In this document: piece by piece, positions 1 through 11,235 of the stretch
How positions within the stretch are numbered: the first letter of the stretch is position 1
Layout of the letters: every line of letters begins with the position of its first letter
Assembly (NCBI GenBank): GCA_036925085.1
Contig: JAUPFP010000012.1
Span: forward strand, 574,001-638,000
DNA from: Brachycybe producta
Lineage: Eukaryota; Arthropoda; Diplopoda; Playtdesmida; Andrognathidae
Length of the DNA: 64,000 nucleotides
Direction of reading: 5' to 3'
Translations under genes and position numbers: made by a program
Notes under the pieces: generated by a model
Seen by the model: the letters and a program-made list of their open reading frames with translations, nothing else
Told to the model about the DNA's origin: nothing
Databases searched by the model: none

Positions 1-1105
1 TCTTTCCCCTAGCTACCCTCATTACACAACATTTTCCCTTATTAAGTTGAAGTTGCCATTTAGAACACCATGCCTCTATTGCTTTCAAGTCACTATCAAT
101 AATATGGCAATCATTGTCAGAGGTAACCTCACGATAAATTATTGTATCATCTGCAAATAGCCGGCAATTGCTGCTAACTTGACTGCTGAGGTCATTGATA
201 TACAAAAGAAACAGAAGTGGACTCAACACACTACCCTGAGGAACCCCTGTTGTAACCCCTATCCAGTCAGATTCAGACCCACCTGCAACAACCCTTTGTT
301 TCCTATCACTCAAAAAAGAATGCACCCATTTATACACCTGTTCACCCAATCCATACCCACTAATTTTTGTCATTAGTTTTGAGTGAGAAACTGTGTCAAA
401 TGCCTTGCAGAGATCAAGAAAAACCAAATCTATCTGACTGCCTTTGTCTAAAATTTTCTGAAGGTCATCAACTAAAAGAATAAGCTGGGTTTCACATGTA
501 CGCCCCCTAAGAAACCCATGCTGGTTATCACACAAAAAATTGTTTTCCATAAGAAAATTCATTGAGGAGGAATATATATGTTCAAGGACCTTGCAAACTA
601 TCGAGGTTAAAGACACGGGTCTGTAATTAGTTACCTGAGACTTGTCTCCTGATTTAAAAATTGGACTAACATTAGCTAATTTCCACATATCTGGTACAAT
701 ACCTACATCTAAACTCTTTTGAAAAATTAACTGAAGGTATGGACCCATACATCACATCTGGACCACAGGTTTTATTTGAGTCCAATTTTAGAAGTTGCTT
801 GACTATCCCATCTGCAGTTATTACAATTTGATCCATAAAAGGAGATGTTGAAGGAAAACCCTCATGTGGTATGCCATCATCAATTGTGAAGACCTTCTTG
901 TATTGTTCATTTAATAAGGTAGCTTTCCCTACTGGATCTGAAACAAGCTTCCCATTTGTGTCAACCAGAGAAGGAATAGATTTTCTACTTCGCCTAGAGT
1001 TCTTGATGTAACGCCAAAATAATTTTGGGTCCGTTTTTAACCATTCTCCAAGCGTTTCTGTTTTAAAATTATCGTGAGCTAACAAGATTTCCCGTTTCGC
1101 TGCTG
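1..1105 (-). pseudogene. CR1/Jockey-like non-LTR retrotransposon reverse transcriptase fragment
   Basis: Read on the minus strand, this is the linker and reverse transcriptase of a non-LTR retrotransposon. The upstream linker part lies at 672-1085 and the RT core at 1-660. Visible motifs are the block NYRPVSL, GVPQGSVL and the catalytic FADD. Compared with the copy at 17706-20347, about 32 bp are missing near 745, which shifts the frame, so this copy is dead. The fragment enters from the left window edge and stops abruptly at about 1105, next to the LTR that starts at 1103. Near-identical relatives lie at 44065-45543 and 48881-50040. The family is clear; the exact clade (CR1, L2 or Jockey) is not. 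Confidence 0.9.
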
Positions 1106-1782
1106 TTGGCCAAAGAGATCAATCCGTTGATTGGTCTATTTGGGCCAGAAGTTTCATTGAGCCAATAGAAGGTTTGTGCCCTGAGAATCTGACTTCTGGG
1201 TTCTCAGGGTATAAAAAAGGCTGTATTCTTGTGTTCAACAGCAATTCTTAACAGACCGAACCTATGCACGATTTTGGCTAGATTCTTTTGTTTTTAATTT
1301 CTCAAAGTTATTATTTTTATTTTTATGTGTTGTGTTTTTCAAATCAAGTTTTCCATTTCGTTTGCAATCTTTATGTACGAAATAAACTTTAATTTTATAA
1401 TTAAACTTAACCAGTGGTGTTTAATTATTTGTAACTTAAATTCCGCAGTTGTTCATTTCATCATTACATTGCAGCTCTTCACCCTTTTGGATCACGACTC
1501 CAATCAGGTGCAAACCTGCAACACGAGATTGTAAATATATTTAACACTATTTTTGGGGCAGATTTAAGGATGCAAGTCCGAGAGATACAGAGACTAAAGA
1601 TCTTCAAGACTGTGAAAGTCTTTAGCCAGAGACTAGTGAGGACGCTAAATAGACGTTATATTGGTCTAGTCCTCCCAGGCCAGTAGAATTAGTGACTTAG
1701 CCACTCACTATCAATACGAGTGTAAACTCGCTCGTATTAACTTAAAAGAGCAGATTCTACTAGTGGAAAAAGGTCCGTCACA
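1103..1782 (+). repeat. 5' LTR of a truncated Ty3/Gypsy-like element
   Basis: The segment starts TGTTGG and ends GTCACA, the usual TG...CA form. It carries a TATA-like box (TATAAAAAA at 1210) and an AATAAA signal near 1380. The last 400 bases recur at 4896-5182, which marks a partial 3' copy. A primer-binding-like sequence TGGTGGAGGTGCCGGGTA follows at 1788-1805. That sequence resembles the ones after the GypX LTRs. The region from about 1471 to 1588 is missing from the 3' copy, so one of the two has an indel between short ACA repeats. Confidence 0.75.
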
Positions 1783-1944
1783 ATATATGGTGGAGGTGCC
1801 GGGTAGTTTATAAAACTTGTTACTTCATTTTGCTCTGAAAAACATGTTGAAAAACACGAAACTGTATCATAATTCAATTGTGCAAACAATTTTGGAACAA
1901 AACAAAATTTTTCGAAATATTTTTTATGTTTTTATTGTCACAAA

Positions 1945-3300
1945 TTACGATAAATAATGTTGAATACCAACGGAATAACCGCAAGGTTCTCCCAGCGACT
2001 CCAATACAGACACCGACGTGATCAGCTCGTAAAAGAACGAGCAAAAGCTCAGGAAGCATGTCGTGTTGCCCGAGATACATGAAAGCAAGAGAAGGAGGAC
2101 AAGCTGAGAGCCCTTGCAGCAGAGAAGCGACTCCAGGAGGAATGCTGAGGATGAAAAACGCCAAGCCGATGCCCGACGCAAAAGAGAAGCAGCATCTTCT
2201 GAAGCCTCTCAACGAAGCAACGAGCAGAAGTTGTTCGCCTGTTTTGCCGAACTCATGAAAGATGCCACTCCATAGAGCAAAGAAGAATTGGTAAGATGGT
2301 TATGTGGAGAATCGACTCCACACCGTCTGAAACACACACGAGAGAAATTTCAGACAACGAAGCAAATCACCAACAGAATCCGGGCAAAAGCTCAGGCCAG
2401 AAGCTCCTGAATGGACTCCAAACCTGGGACCCATGCCATATTCTGAAAAGAATTTGCTACATCTGCTACAAGGGTTTCCGAAGTATATTGGTTCCGAAAC
2501 TGCGACTGCGACTGCGCACCAGTAGAACTCCCTGCAGTGATGCAGCCACTTTACTGGTCTCCTTCGTAAACGAGCAATCAAATGGCTTGCTCATTTTCGT
2601 TTGGAATATGGCGAGATCAATTGGATCATGATGAGAAATGGAATTATTAATGAATTCCTGTTGCCAGACCAGAAAGTGCGAATGAAGAACGAGCTGTCCG
2701 CAAAGATTCAGAAAGACAACGAAACTTTCAAAGTCTACACGGAAGAGTATGCAGAGATGTATCGAAGGATACATCCAAATGATGACGACTCTTTGCTGAT
2801 CTCAAGTTTGAGAAAGAGCCTGCTACCATCTCTCAAACAGTACCTATTTGGGGCACCTAAAGATAATCTGTATGACTTTGTAAAATTTGCAGACCAAACA
2901 GAAAGAGAACTGATAGAGCAAAATATGCTAGTCTACAGGACGTCTACTGGTAACCAGCTGGCCCAGCAGCAGAAGCCTCAACAGCAGAAGCAGCAGCAGC
3001 AACAACAACAGAAGAAGCAGATGTGGACTCCCAAGAATCCGGCCACATCTGAAAAGACGCAGGATTAAAAGACAAATCAAGATGGTGGATCAAGATTCCC
3101 CCAAGAAGGAAGTTTACTGGACCACTCATCTGCTACCAATGTCAGGAGCCTGGACACAGAGCGTTAAAGTGCACCAACAAACCGAAACCGAAGAAAGAGG
3201 AGAACAAGACAACTCCATCAACTCCAGTCAATAGAGTTGATGAACCGTCGGAAACGACGATGCCGAAAACTATCTGCGCTGACGAAATCCACGTTCTGCC
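1945..3300 (+). pseudogene. gag: Gag relic of the truncated Gypsy-like element
   Basis: Gag would form the retrotransposon capsid and bind its RNA. The first part (about 1990-2270) is rich in Arg, Ala, Glu and Lys, as in a coiled coil, but has several stops. An open stretch at 2601-3068 looks like a retrotransposon capsid segment and ends in a glutamine run (about 2960-3020). A zinc knuckle of the form C-X2-C-X4-H-X4-C lies at 3131-3172, directly downstream. Stops and shifts between these parts show that the gene is broken. It belongs with the protease at 4140-4500. Confidence 0.8.
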
Positions 3301-3519
3301 TAATGGGATGAAGATGGTGCCAGTGTTGATTAACAACAAAATGCATTATTTTCATTTTGATAATCACCAAAAAGCTTTAAACTACTAAGGGCGCCACTCG
3401 CACCCAAAATACTGATGCCCAAAAAAGAAGATGTCAAAGAGAGCCGAAAGAAGAGGAGTCAACGAAACCTGCAAAGGTTGACGTCACGGTCTGACAGGAC
3501 CAGATAACGAGAAGATCTA

Positions 3520-4900
3520 TTGGGGTGGCTGCGGTCAACCATGCGGGGATGCCTCCAGGTCTGGGTAGCCTGTGCCAAAACGACAACAGAGAAGAGGAAT
3601 CAACGACTCCTAAGCAGAGCTGTGCTGCGGTACAGCTGGAGGACTCTCCAAGACATAAGGCAGACTTTGGAGATGGAATCCAAATCCATCTTGGCGTCGT
3701 TCATTTTATCAAACGATGTAGAGGCCCGTGGATGTACCATCCACGAAGATGTGAGCCGGCAGAAACCACTGCAAAGTGGGGCCTCTACATCGTTTGATAA
3801 AATGAACGACGCCAAGATGTCCACCAGAGCAGAACAGGTAGTAGTCTCAAAAGGAGCTACTCCTGTTAAGACTAAAGAAGAGCAAGTAGTAGTCTCGAAA
3901 GGAGCTACTCTTGCTAAAAACAAAGCAGAACAGGTAGTAGTCTCGAAAGGAGCTACTCCTGTTGAAACTAAAGCAGAACATGGTGTAGCAAAAAAGAAAG
4001 TAGCTACACCTGTTATGGGTTCGACTGCAGAGTCTAGTCTTCTCTGTTGGTTGCAAAACCCGTGTTGTTCGAAGACAATACAAGATGTTTGGACCAAGTT
4101 GACTGAGACAGTCACGCCTCGTGAACTTCAAGTCCAACAACGAGATGAGCAGACGGCACCCAAAGTTCTTGTGAACTTTAGAGGTCGTGAGTTAGTGATG
4201 ACTACCGACAGTGGTGCCAAAGCTTCTGTCATAAGTGAATCACTAGTCAAAGACATGAAGCTGGTAATGGATCCACTACCTTTCCCGCCAAATCTGACTG
4301 GTGCCGGAGGAAATTAATTAAACATCATGGGACAAGTCATTGTGCCGATTCAAGTCGCCGAGAAGCTTGTCAAAGGAAAACTGATTGTTATCAAAGGACG
4401 ACGTGAGGCCTTATTGGGGACCGACCACAGTAAAGATCTCAACCTTTGCCTCGACATGAACAAAAAGAAAATCTATTTTAGAGAGGAACTCTTGCCGTAC
4501 ACTCTCCAAAAGATTCAAAAAGCAGAAGATTTTATTCAACATCTTAAGAATAAAGAAGAGGATCTACAAGAGAAACTCCTGAATAAGGGGCCAGCAAAGT
4601 TATGTCTGGTCCACAATCTCGTCCTGGATCCGAAGAAAGTTGCAATCGTCGAGGTCAATGCTCCTGAAGACCTACAAGAAGGTAGTCTTCAATTCAACGA
4701 CTCGTGCGAAAGCACGCTCCAGCAGAGAGGTATCAAAGTTTCTCCTGGAATCATTGAAGGGAGAGGAAAGTCTATCCTTCAAATTCAAATTTTCAATCCA
4801 TCTGGAGAGGTTATTCACCTCGGAGCCAGAGAGACGATCGCAGAGATCGAGGACATCACCACAGCTTTCGAAGTGCCTGTTGGTTCCTCGATTTACAAAA
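3520..4900 (+). pseudogene. pol: Retropepsin-type protease region, interrupted and truncated before RT
   Basis: The frame from 3520 to 4317 carries the aspartic protease active site as DSGA (about 4210). It then meets one TAA at 4315-4317. The same frame resumes and shows the second protease signature ALLGTD near 4410, as expected for a retropepsin. Upstream, residues from VVSKGAT units are repeated three to four times (3838-4010). Pol ends near 4895, where sequence jumps directly into LTR sequence, so reverse transcriptase, RNase H and integrase are gone. A long inverted repeat (3687-3819) lies inside. The copy cannot move on its own. Confidence 0.8.
3687..3819. repeat. Perfect 41-bp inverted repeat (hairpin) inside the protease region
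   Basis: Bases 3687-3727 are the exact reverse complement of 3779-3819, with a 51-base spacer. Just inside the left arm is a second small palindrome (CGTGGATG then CATCCACG, near 3728-3746). Perfect arms inside a decayed element suggest a recent local inverted duplication, for example a fold-back copying error. Confidence 0.9.
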
Positions 4901-5182
4901 TAAACTTCTATTTTATAATTAAACTTAACCAGTGGTGTTTAATTATTGGCAACTTAAACTCCGTGGTTGTTCATTTCATCATTACAGAGACTAAAAATCC
5001 TCAAGACTGTGAAAGCCTTTAGCCAGAGACTAGTGAGGACGCTAAATAGACGTTATATTGGTCTAGTCCTCCCGGGCCAGTAAAATTAGTGACTTAGCCA
5101 CTCACTATCAATACGAGTGTCAACTCGCTCGTATTAACTTAAAAGAGCAGATTCTACTAGTGGAAAAAGGTCCGTCACACTA
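4896..5182 (+). repeat. Partial 3' LTR of the 1103-5182 element
   Basis: This matches 1381-1782 of the 5' LTR, lacking the first ~280 bases and about 118 internal bases. It ends in the same GTCCGTCACA. It abuts the protease gene directly, which marks a large deletion running from pol into the 3' LTR. The TATA-bearing part of the LTR is lost. Confidence 0.75.
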
Positions 5183-6566
5183 TTTTTGATTTCATTTTTG
5201 TGTATATTGTATATATATAATAATGTTAGGTGTTTTAGTGTAATGGGGGCATTATTTGAACACCTAACAGCATCTTAGTCAGGTCTTGCAATGAGTAATC
5301 CAGCAGAGATAGAAAGTCACATTTCAGAGGTTCAAACTCCCTCTCCATTTGCTCCGTTAGCAAATGGTTGAACCGCCATATGTTGGACATGCCTCTCTTT
5401 TTGCTATGTGGATATAGCAATGGTAAGAGGTGTTTATGTTGCAAGTCTATACTCAGGAGGTCTTCTGGCAGTTGGTAGGACCCCGGGAAGACCTGCAGCC
5501 GGGTGCTCTGTACTGGCCATTATTAAGTCTTTATTCTTCTTTTGTTTTCTTGTGGTTTGCCAAGTTGGCAGTGGGCCATCTTGGTGGGCAGCTCTCTACA
5601 TTCATGCCCGACAAACCCTCATGGTGGTTTTGACCATCCCCCCTTCATTCACACTGGGGCAATGGTATTTCATCATTTGTTTCCACCATCCATGGTAGAA
5701 AGCGCCAATGAACTTCGTCAGCAAACCATCTTGTTGCCAGCTAAGTTCACCACGAGACATCCCGTGATTCATTCAAGCCCGGGAGAGTAGGAGTCAGGTA
5801 AGCTTTGTGGAGAAGCTTAAAAGTATTGAATAACCGGGAGGATTGTTACAATATGGAGGTCCGAAAGATGAGGTTAGGGTGATTGGATCACAGCATTTCT
5901 TGCTTTTTGATTTCCCAACCAATTGAGATTAACGAAACTTCTTTCGAGTTCACTGCTCATCGCTCCTTCTTACCACTAGCCATAGTCTATGCAGTGGTTC
6001 GACTACTGCCTCAGATGCACATGAGAGTTAGCCGGGTTTTAAGCCTGGTCTTTTAAGTGTGGAACACCAGCAGACCCAAAAGGGTCTGCTCCTGCCATAG
6101 GCAACATACCTACCACAAAGGTAAATTCAGAAATGTAAGCTTTTTTACATCATGCTTCTGGCTGAACTTCTCACCCTTCCAGACACAGACAGTTTGCATC
6201 CCGAACTATGGAGTCCTCTGCTGCATTAATGACACATCCATTCGATATTTAAGGCCCTCTTGGCATGTCTTAGCATGGCTAAAAAGTGCCTTTATTTTGT
6301 TTTCTTTTCCAAACAAGTATCCAGATCACCTAAGGGATCTTTGTCACCAACAACCTCTATTAGAAAGATGACTTGCAAGATATGGGTGCACCATTACTCT
6401 TAATGAATACACTGTTGGATCTATCAGATTCCTCAGATCTTTCCAAGCAGTGTACCTCCACTACTTAGAGGTCTCATCTGCCAAGTCATTAGTATCACAG
6501 ACCGTCTAGGACAGCAGTGTAGTAGGCCCACACCCTGGCCACAATTTGTCCAACTGATCTGACGTG
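5183..6566. other. Unassigned intronic sequence
   Basis: I see no gene here. There is a small hairpin (TGTTAGGTGTT near 5225 facing AACACCTAACA near 5259). At 5846-5870 a GTTACA followed by TGGAGGTCCG could be an LTR end plus primer site of an unrecognised element. Open frames in this stretch resemble nothing I know. Confidence 0.4.
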
Positions 6567-7650
6567 TGTGATGACCTGGTCTGTCTCCAAGTAATTTGAA
6601 AAAGCAGACAGATTCCTGGTAGTGGTCTGCCAGGCTGCTTAGAGTAGGCAGCCAGGCCTCTCATTGTTGAGTTTAATGGGTGAGAGATCAGGTTTTACCT
6701 GGGGGTTTATAATGCTAGGTCAGCTATTATTCCAGGGAGTACGTAGTGGTAGGCCAGGTTGGCTAATTGGTCATCAACCTCGTGCATCATTTATAATGTT
6801 GTGTAACGAGTTTCTGCAGGCTGAGTTGACCAGCAGATTATGTACATTTATAAATCATGTTATTAAATTATATTGTTTAGTACTATAGCCTACCAATGTC
6901 CATGTGACTTTCTTTCTGGGAAGTTAACTGCAGAGAGGGTGGGACTCCTTTGAGGAATCCGCTGCTCCTTATTCATTCGTCGTCCGGTAGCTTGTGCCAG
7001 TGTCCAGTGGAACCGTGTGTTCTGCCATGCTTTCTTGTTTGGTCGCCATGTTTACACCCATCAATGTTGGCAATGAAAACTCCATGGTGGCTGGCACCAC
7101 CCAGCAGTTCTTGCGAAGCAACTTGAGTGCGATCCTAGCCCCTAATTCGGAGTCAGGTCTGGTGAGTTTAGAGAAAACTACTAGGAGTTTGTGGGGGACG
7201 GAGTTGGGTCATTTCACTTAGCAGAGGTGCCTGGCACTTGTGCCCTGCCTCTCACATGGTTGAAGAACCATGTGTTGACCATTCAGTCGGTCAAACATTG
7301 ACTTGAATGTCATTATGCTACAGGGCGTGGACTTTTGTTTGTGGAACTGCGCTGGAACTCAGCATAAACCGTATTCACCACCAGTATACTGTGCTGCACG
7401 AACCATTGTCCTTGGGACTATGGTAGAAAAAAGTGAAAAGTAGTTTTATTGTTAGTACACTGTGGGCTACGGATTGTTGTCCATTAACCTGTGGTAAAAG
7501 TCGGTAAAATACACTCCTATTTTTATTTGACTGTCGGACGTGGGCGGTTGTTTGTGATACTATAGTTATTTATGGTTCTATTCATTTGCAATGGTGTTTC
7601 ATGGGTTTTTCAGTTTGAGTTTGCATTTGAGTTGACAATATGGGATGGTA
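6567..7650 (+). repeat. Old LTR (6567-7216) plus 5' leader of a GypX-like element
   Basis: The start TGTGATGACCTGGTCTG parallels TGTGGCAACCTGGTCTG of the LTRs at 9880 and 54550, and the shared word GGGTGAGAG...AGGT follows in the same place. From about 7217 the sequence follows the GypX leader: a GAGGTGCC primer-site remnant, then CTGCCTCTCAC, then CAGTCGGTCAAAC. After that come decayed repeats of the GGAC...GTCC type. No gag follows; the sequence ends where the inverted LTR at 7820-8358 begins. Confidence 0.6.
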
Positions 7651-7819
7651 GAATTCCATTACTTATGGTGGAAAGCCGTTTTGTCTTTGTTCGTACAGAG
7701 GGAAGTAGTTTGAGCCACAGTTCCTGCAATGGCTAGTTGAGGAACCATGATAGGAGCAGGATGAGAGTTGCACTACCACACTTCTGGCTGGGAAGAATAG
7801 CCAGAAGACAGGGGTCAAC

Positions 7820-8358
7820 TGGTAGAGGTTGTGACAACCCGGGTTGGCACTCCACCAAAATGGTGGGTGCAGACGAATTCGTAGTGGTGCATCCCCATTT
7901 GCTTGGTTAGCAAATGACCGACACGACACAAGTATTAAATAAATGATATATATATTTAATGACTTACACAGTGGTTGTCATATTTACAGCACTTGGCTGG
8001 TCACTTCGACCAGCCAAGAAGAGAATCCAATAAACAAGGCCTAATGGCCAAACCAACAAAAGATGATCCAAATAGAGGCCGGCCTGGCATCCACCATTGA
8101 TGTGGTCAGTCTTCTTGTCTCCAACACACTGCCTTGACTTAATGGCTGACCAGGCCATATAAGACCTCCAGGCAACTCCACCTGGAGGGGATAGTGGTCA
8201 CTTCTGACCTCTCACCCATTGACCCCAATGGTGAGAGGTCTGCTGGCACCAAAATGGCATCTGTCCCAACAGCCTACTGCATGCTGTCAGGCAGACCACC
8301 ATAGGCAGTTCGTCTGCTCAATCAAAAAAATTTGGTTTGAGCAGACCAGGTTGCCACA
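7820..8358 (-). repeat. Inverted LTR fragment of the GypX-related family
   Basis: The right end GGTTGCCACA at 8349-8358 is the reverse complement of the LTR start TGTGGCAACC. The preceding 200 bases are the reverse complement of the LTR at 9880, including GACCTCTCACCCATTG and the CTGGAGG box. Similarity fades towards 7820. It abuts an old pol fragment, so an LTR of opposite orientation lies on each side of that fragment. Confidence 0.75.
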
Positions 8359-9879
8359 GCTCCAACCAAAGAAATGTTTCTTCGGGTTTGACAGGGTCAA
8401 ATATCTCGATCACATTGTAAGTGCCAGGGGAGTAGCTCCAGACCCAGAGCTCATAAGAGTGGTCCAAGAGTTCAAGGTGCCCTCGAATGCAACCGGAGTT
8501 CGCAGTTTTCTGAGACTCACGGGTTACTATTTTAGGTTCATCAAGAACTTTGCCAAGGTAGCAAGGCTGCTACATGAACTGACCAAGAAAGATTCGTCTT
8601 TTGAATGGTCAGATGAGAGTGATCTAGCGTTCTTAACCGAAGCACCCGTGCTTGCCATGTACGGTCCGCGTGGCAAGATCTTATACACACGGATACTAGT
8701 GGGCACGGTCTCGGCATAGTGGTTTACCAAAAGTTACCAGGAGATAATATGCCCAAGGTTCTGGCCTACGCGAGCTGACTCATGAAAGGTGCGGAAACAT
8801 GATACACTGTCACCGAGCAAGAATACTTGGTGATTATGTTTGCCGTGGGTAAATTTCGACCTTATCTCTTTAATTGAGACTTTGTGATAGTCACAGACCA
8901 TCGCACCCTGTATCATCTGCGAGCGGCTAAAAATCTGCAAGGCAGGTTTGGCCAATCGCAGATGCAATTGCAGGGGTATCGATATAAGATTAAGTATAGG
9001 GAGGGGAAACTTCATGTGGATGCTGACTGTTTGAGTCAGTATCCACTGGATGAAGTTGTGGATCCTTACTTGCCTGAGCATGTCGAAGCTGACATGGATG
9101 AGGTGATTTACCATGTCCGCAATGAATTGGACTGGGAGATGGAACAAACCAATGATAGTTGGTGTTCCAAGGTGAAAAATGAGCTCCTCACCGATCACGA
9201 CTAGGACCTAAGGTTCAAGTTTGCTATGGCTAAAGGGCTACTATATGCCATATGTTTGATTCAGGATCAACAGTGGTTTGTTTTGGTTGTACCCCTAGCA
9301 TGTAGGGCTTTCTGTTTGAAAAACCTACCCGATCGCCCCGAAGCTGGTCACTTTGGAGTGTTTAAAACATACCAAAGACTGCACTCGTGCTTCTAATGAT
9401 TAGGTTTGAAGCGCGACACGGCAGAGTACATTTTGTCATGTGATGTGTGTCAAAGAGCGAGGATGTTTGCTCATGGTCAAAGGTTCTTGCAACCTATAGT
9501 TCCGGAGTACCCAATTCATACTTAGGGAATGGACTTCGTGGGCCCATTTCCAGCATCAGTAGGCAGAGTCGTCTATTTCACCCACAAAGGGCTTCGGCCA
9601 CTTCTGTTGTGAAGTTCCTGAAGGACGAGGTGCTTCAGGTGTATGGTACACCGCATCCCTTGTTTCTTACCGTGGATCTCAGTTCTCGAGTAAAGTCCTA
9701 CTCAAGTTCTGAGAGCGCTATCAAATAGCACACCACTACACGACTGTGTACCATCCTCAAGCTAATGGGCTTAAGGAGCATACGAATAAGACTGTGATGG
9801 AAACTGTCAAATGCTACTTTGATTCTTTCAAGGACCGGCATGATTGGTGGGAGAAATTACGGCCAGCCGTGTGGGCCTA
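8359..9879 (+). pseudogene. pol: Old Gypsy pol relic, left half: RT end, RNase H, integrase
   Basis: This aligns with GypX-3 pol from the RT C-terminus (LQPKKCFFGF) through RNase H and integrase up to the word VWAY. RNase H is at about 8640-9010 and a remnant MDFVGPFPAS integrase motif at about 9530. It has many stops and shifts and is the most decayed pol in the window. The gene is cut after VWAY by the LTR at 9880. It resumes in register at 21359, so the intervening 11.5 kb is an insertion. Confidence 0.88.
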
Positions 9880-10616
9880 TGTGGCAACCTGGTCTGCTCA
9901 ATTTTTAATTTTGATTGAGCAGACAAATTTCCCTATGGTGGTCTGCCTGACAGCTACAGTAGGCTGTTAGGTCGGACGCCATTGTGGTGCCAGCAGACCT
10001 CTCACCATGAAGTGTATGGGTGAGAGGTCAGATGTGACCTCTGTCCCCTCCAGGTAGAGTTGCCTGGAGGTTTCCTGTGGCCTAGTCAACCACAGGATCT
10101 GAGCAGTTGGTTGTAAGCAAGTGACTGGAGCTGACCTGTGGGTGGAGGTCAAGGAGACCTCCACTGTCCAGCATTATCTTCATCTTTTGTTTGCCTTCTG
10201 GCCTTTGATTAAAGTGCTTTTGGCTGGTCAATCAGACCACTTTGCATCATAAGTGTAAATAAAACACTTCTTATATTCATCACTTATTTGGTGTCGTGTC
10301 GTTTATTTGGGGAGTACCACGGAGGGTGGGTTGTCTGTCTGGCGCCAATGCCACCATCTTTACCGTCTTGTTTCGGCCGGTGCTGGTGTCGACTGTCGTT
10401 CTACCGTGACATTCTCGGTGTGGTGGCATGGTTTTCGTCCGTGTCCGTCGAGGGTGGCTCCAGGGAGCAACACGTCCCCAGGAACACCGTGTAGAGGCGG
10501 CTACGGGTACGGTCCTATCCCCGTAAGGAGCCGGTTGACGGTAAGTTTTTGCGTCTGTGTGTTTCGTGGGCATTTCTATTTAACGAGGTATTTTAACGGT
10601 CCGGCGGGATGTTACA
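9880..10616 (+). repeat. 5' LTR of GypX-1
   Basis: It begins TGTGGCAACC and ends GATGTTACA, with internal AATAAA near 10258. It is 737 bp, against 805 bp for the matching LTR of GypX-3. A 2-base gap then leads to the primer-binding-like site TGGTGGAGGCACCAGGTA at 10619-10636, which would pair with a tRNA ending CCTCCACCA. Confidence 0.88.
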
Positions 10617-11235
10617 ATTGGTGGAGGCACCAGGTACCTGTACCCCGCCTCTCGCACGGTGATTTACCGTGTATTCGACCGTTTAGTCGGTCGAATCACC
10701 GTGCGGTGAGCATACGCCACTGGGCACGGACTTTGGTCCGTGGGACAGCAGCGGAAACCACTGTTTCACCGTATTATTTACCGTTGCTCACCGTGGGGAA
10801 CGGACTCCGGTCCATTGTACCGTGGTGAACGGTAAATTTACCGCACGTTACCGTATTTTTACTGTGAATTACCATGGGGAACGGACTGCGGTCCGTTGTA
10901 CTGTGGTTAACGGTAAATTTACCGTCGAACCACCGTGGGGCACGGACTACGGTCCGTGGTACCGTGGTTTTCGGTTGTGTACGGTGTTCGACCGCAAGTA
11001 CACCGTGGTGTACGGACTTTCGTTCGTTGATCTGCGGTAGAAAGTGGTGAAGGGTCTTTTACCGAGAAGTACACCATGGGAAACGGACTTTTGTCCGTGA
11101 TACCGCAGTTTCACATGGTCCCATCCATTCGTTATGGTATTTTGCGGACTATTGTCCGTGAATTTACCGTTTTCGACGGTGGAAACCCGTTATCTGGTGG
11201 CTTTGTCCAGATTTTACCGTTCGTTTACTATGAAA
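10617..11235 (+). promoter_or_regulatory. GypX-1 untranslated leader with repeated short hairpins
   Basis: Between LTR and gag lie about 600 bases made of ACGGT/ACCGT words and self-complementary units such as GGACTNNGGTCC and GGACTTTTGTCC. The same layout recurs in GypX-2 (minus strand, 34690-35440) and GypX-3 (55355-55913). Open frames here are by-products of the repeats. An RNA role (packaging, dimerisation or translation) is inference. Confidence 0.6.

Noticed and set aside
179..376. Plus-strand frames across the CR1-like minus-strand copies (also 44713-45027, 49067-49333)
   Set aside because: They are antisense shadows of the reverse transcriptase; the RT motifs are on the other strand.
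2960..3020. Glutamine run (CAGCAG/CAACAA) as part of a host polyQ gene
   Set aside because: It lies between a capsid segment and a zinc knuckle within an LTR element, so it belongs to gag.
5223..5270. Small TGTTAGGTGTT/AACACCTAACA hairpin as a transposon
   Set aside because: Arms are only 11 bp, the total is under 50 bp, and there is no target duplication and no second copy.
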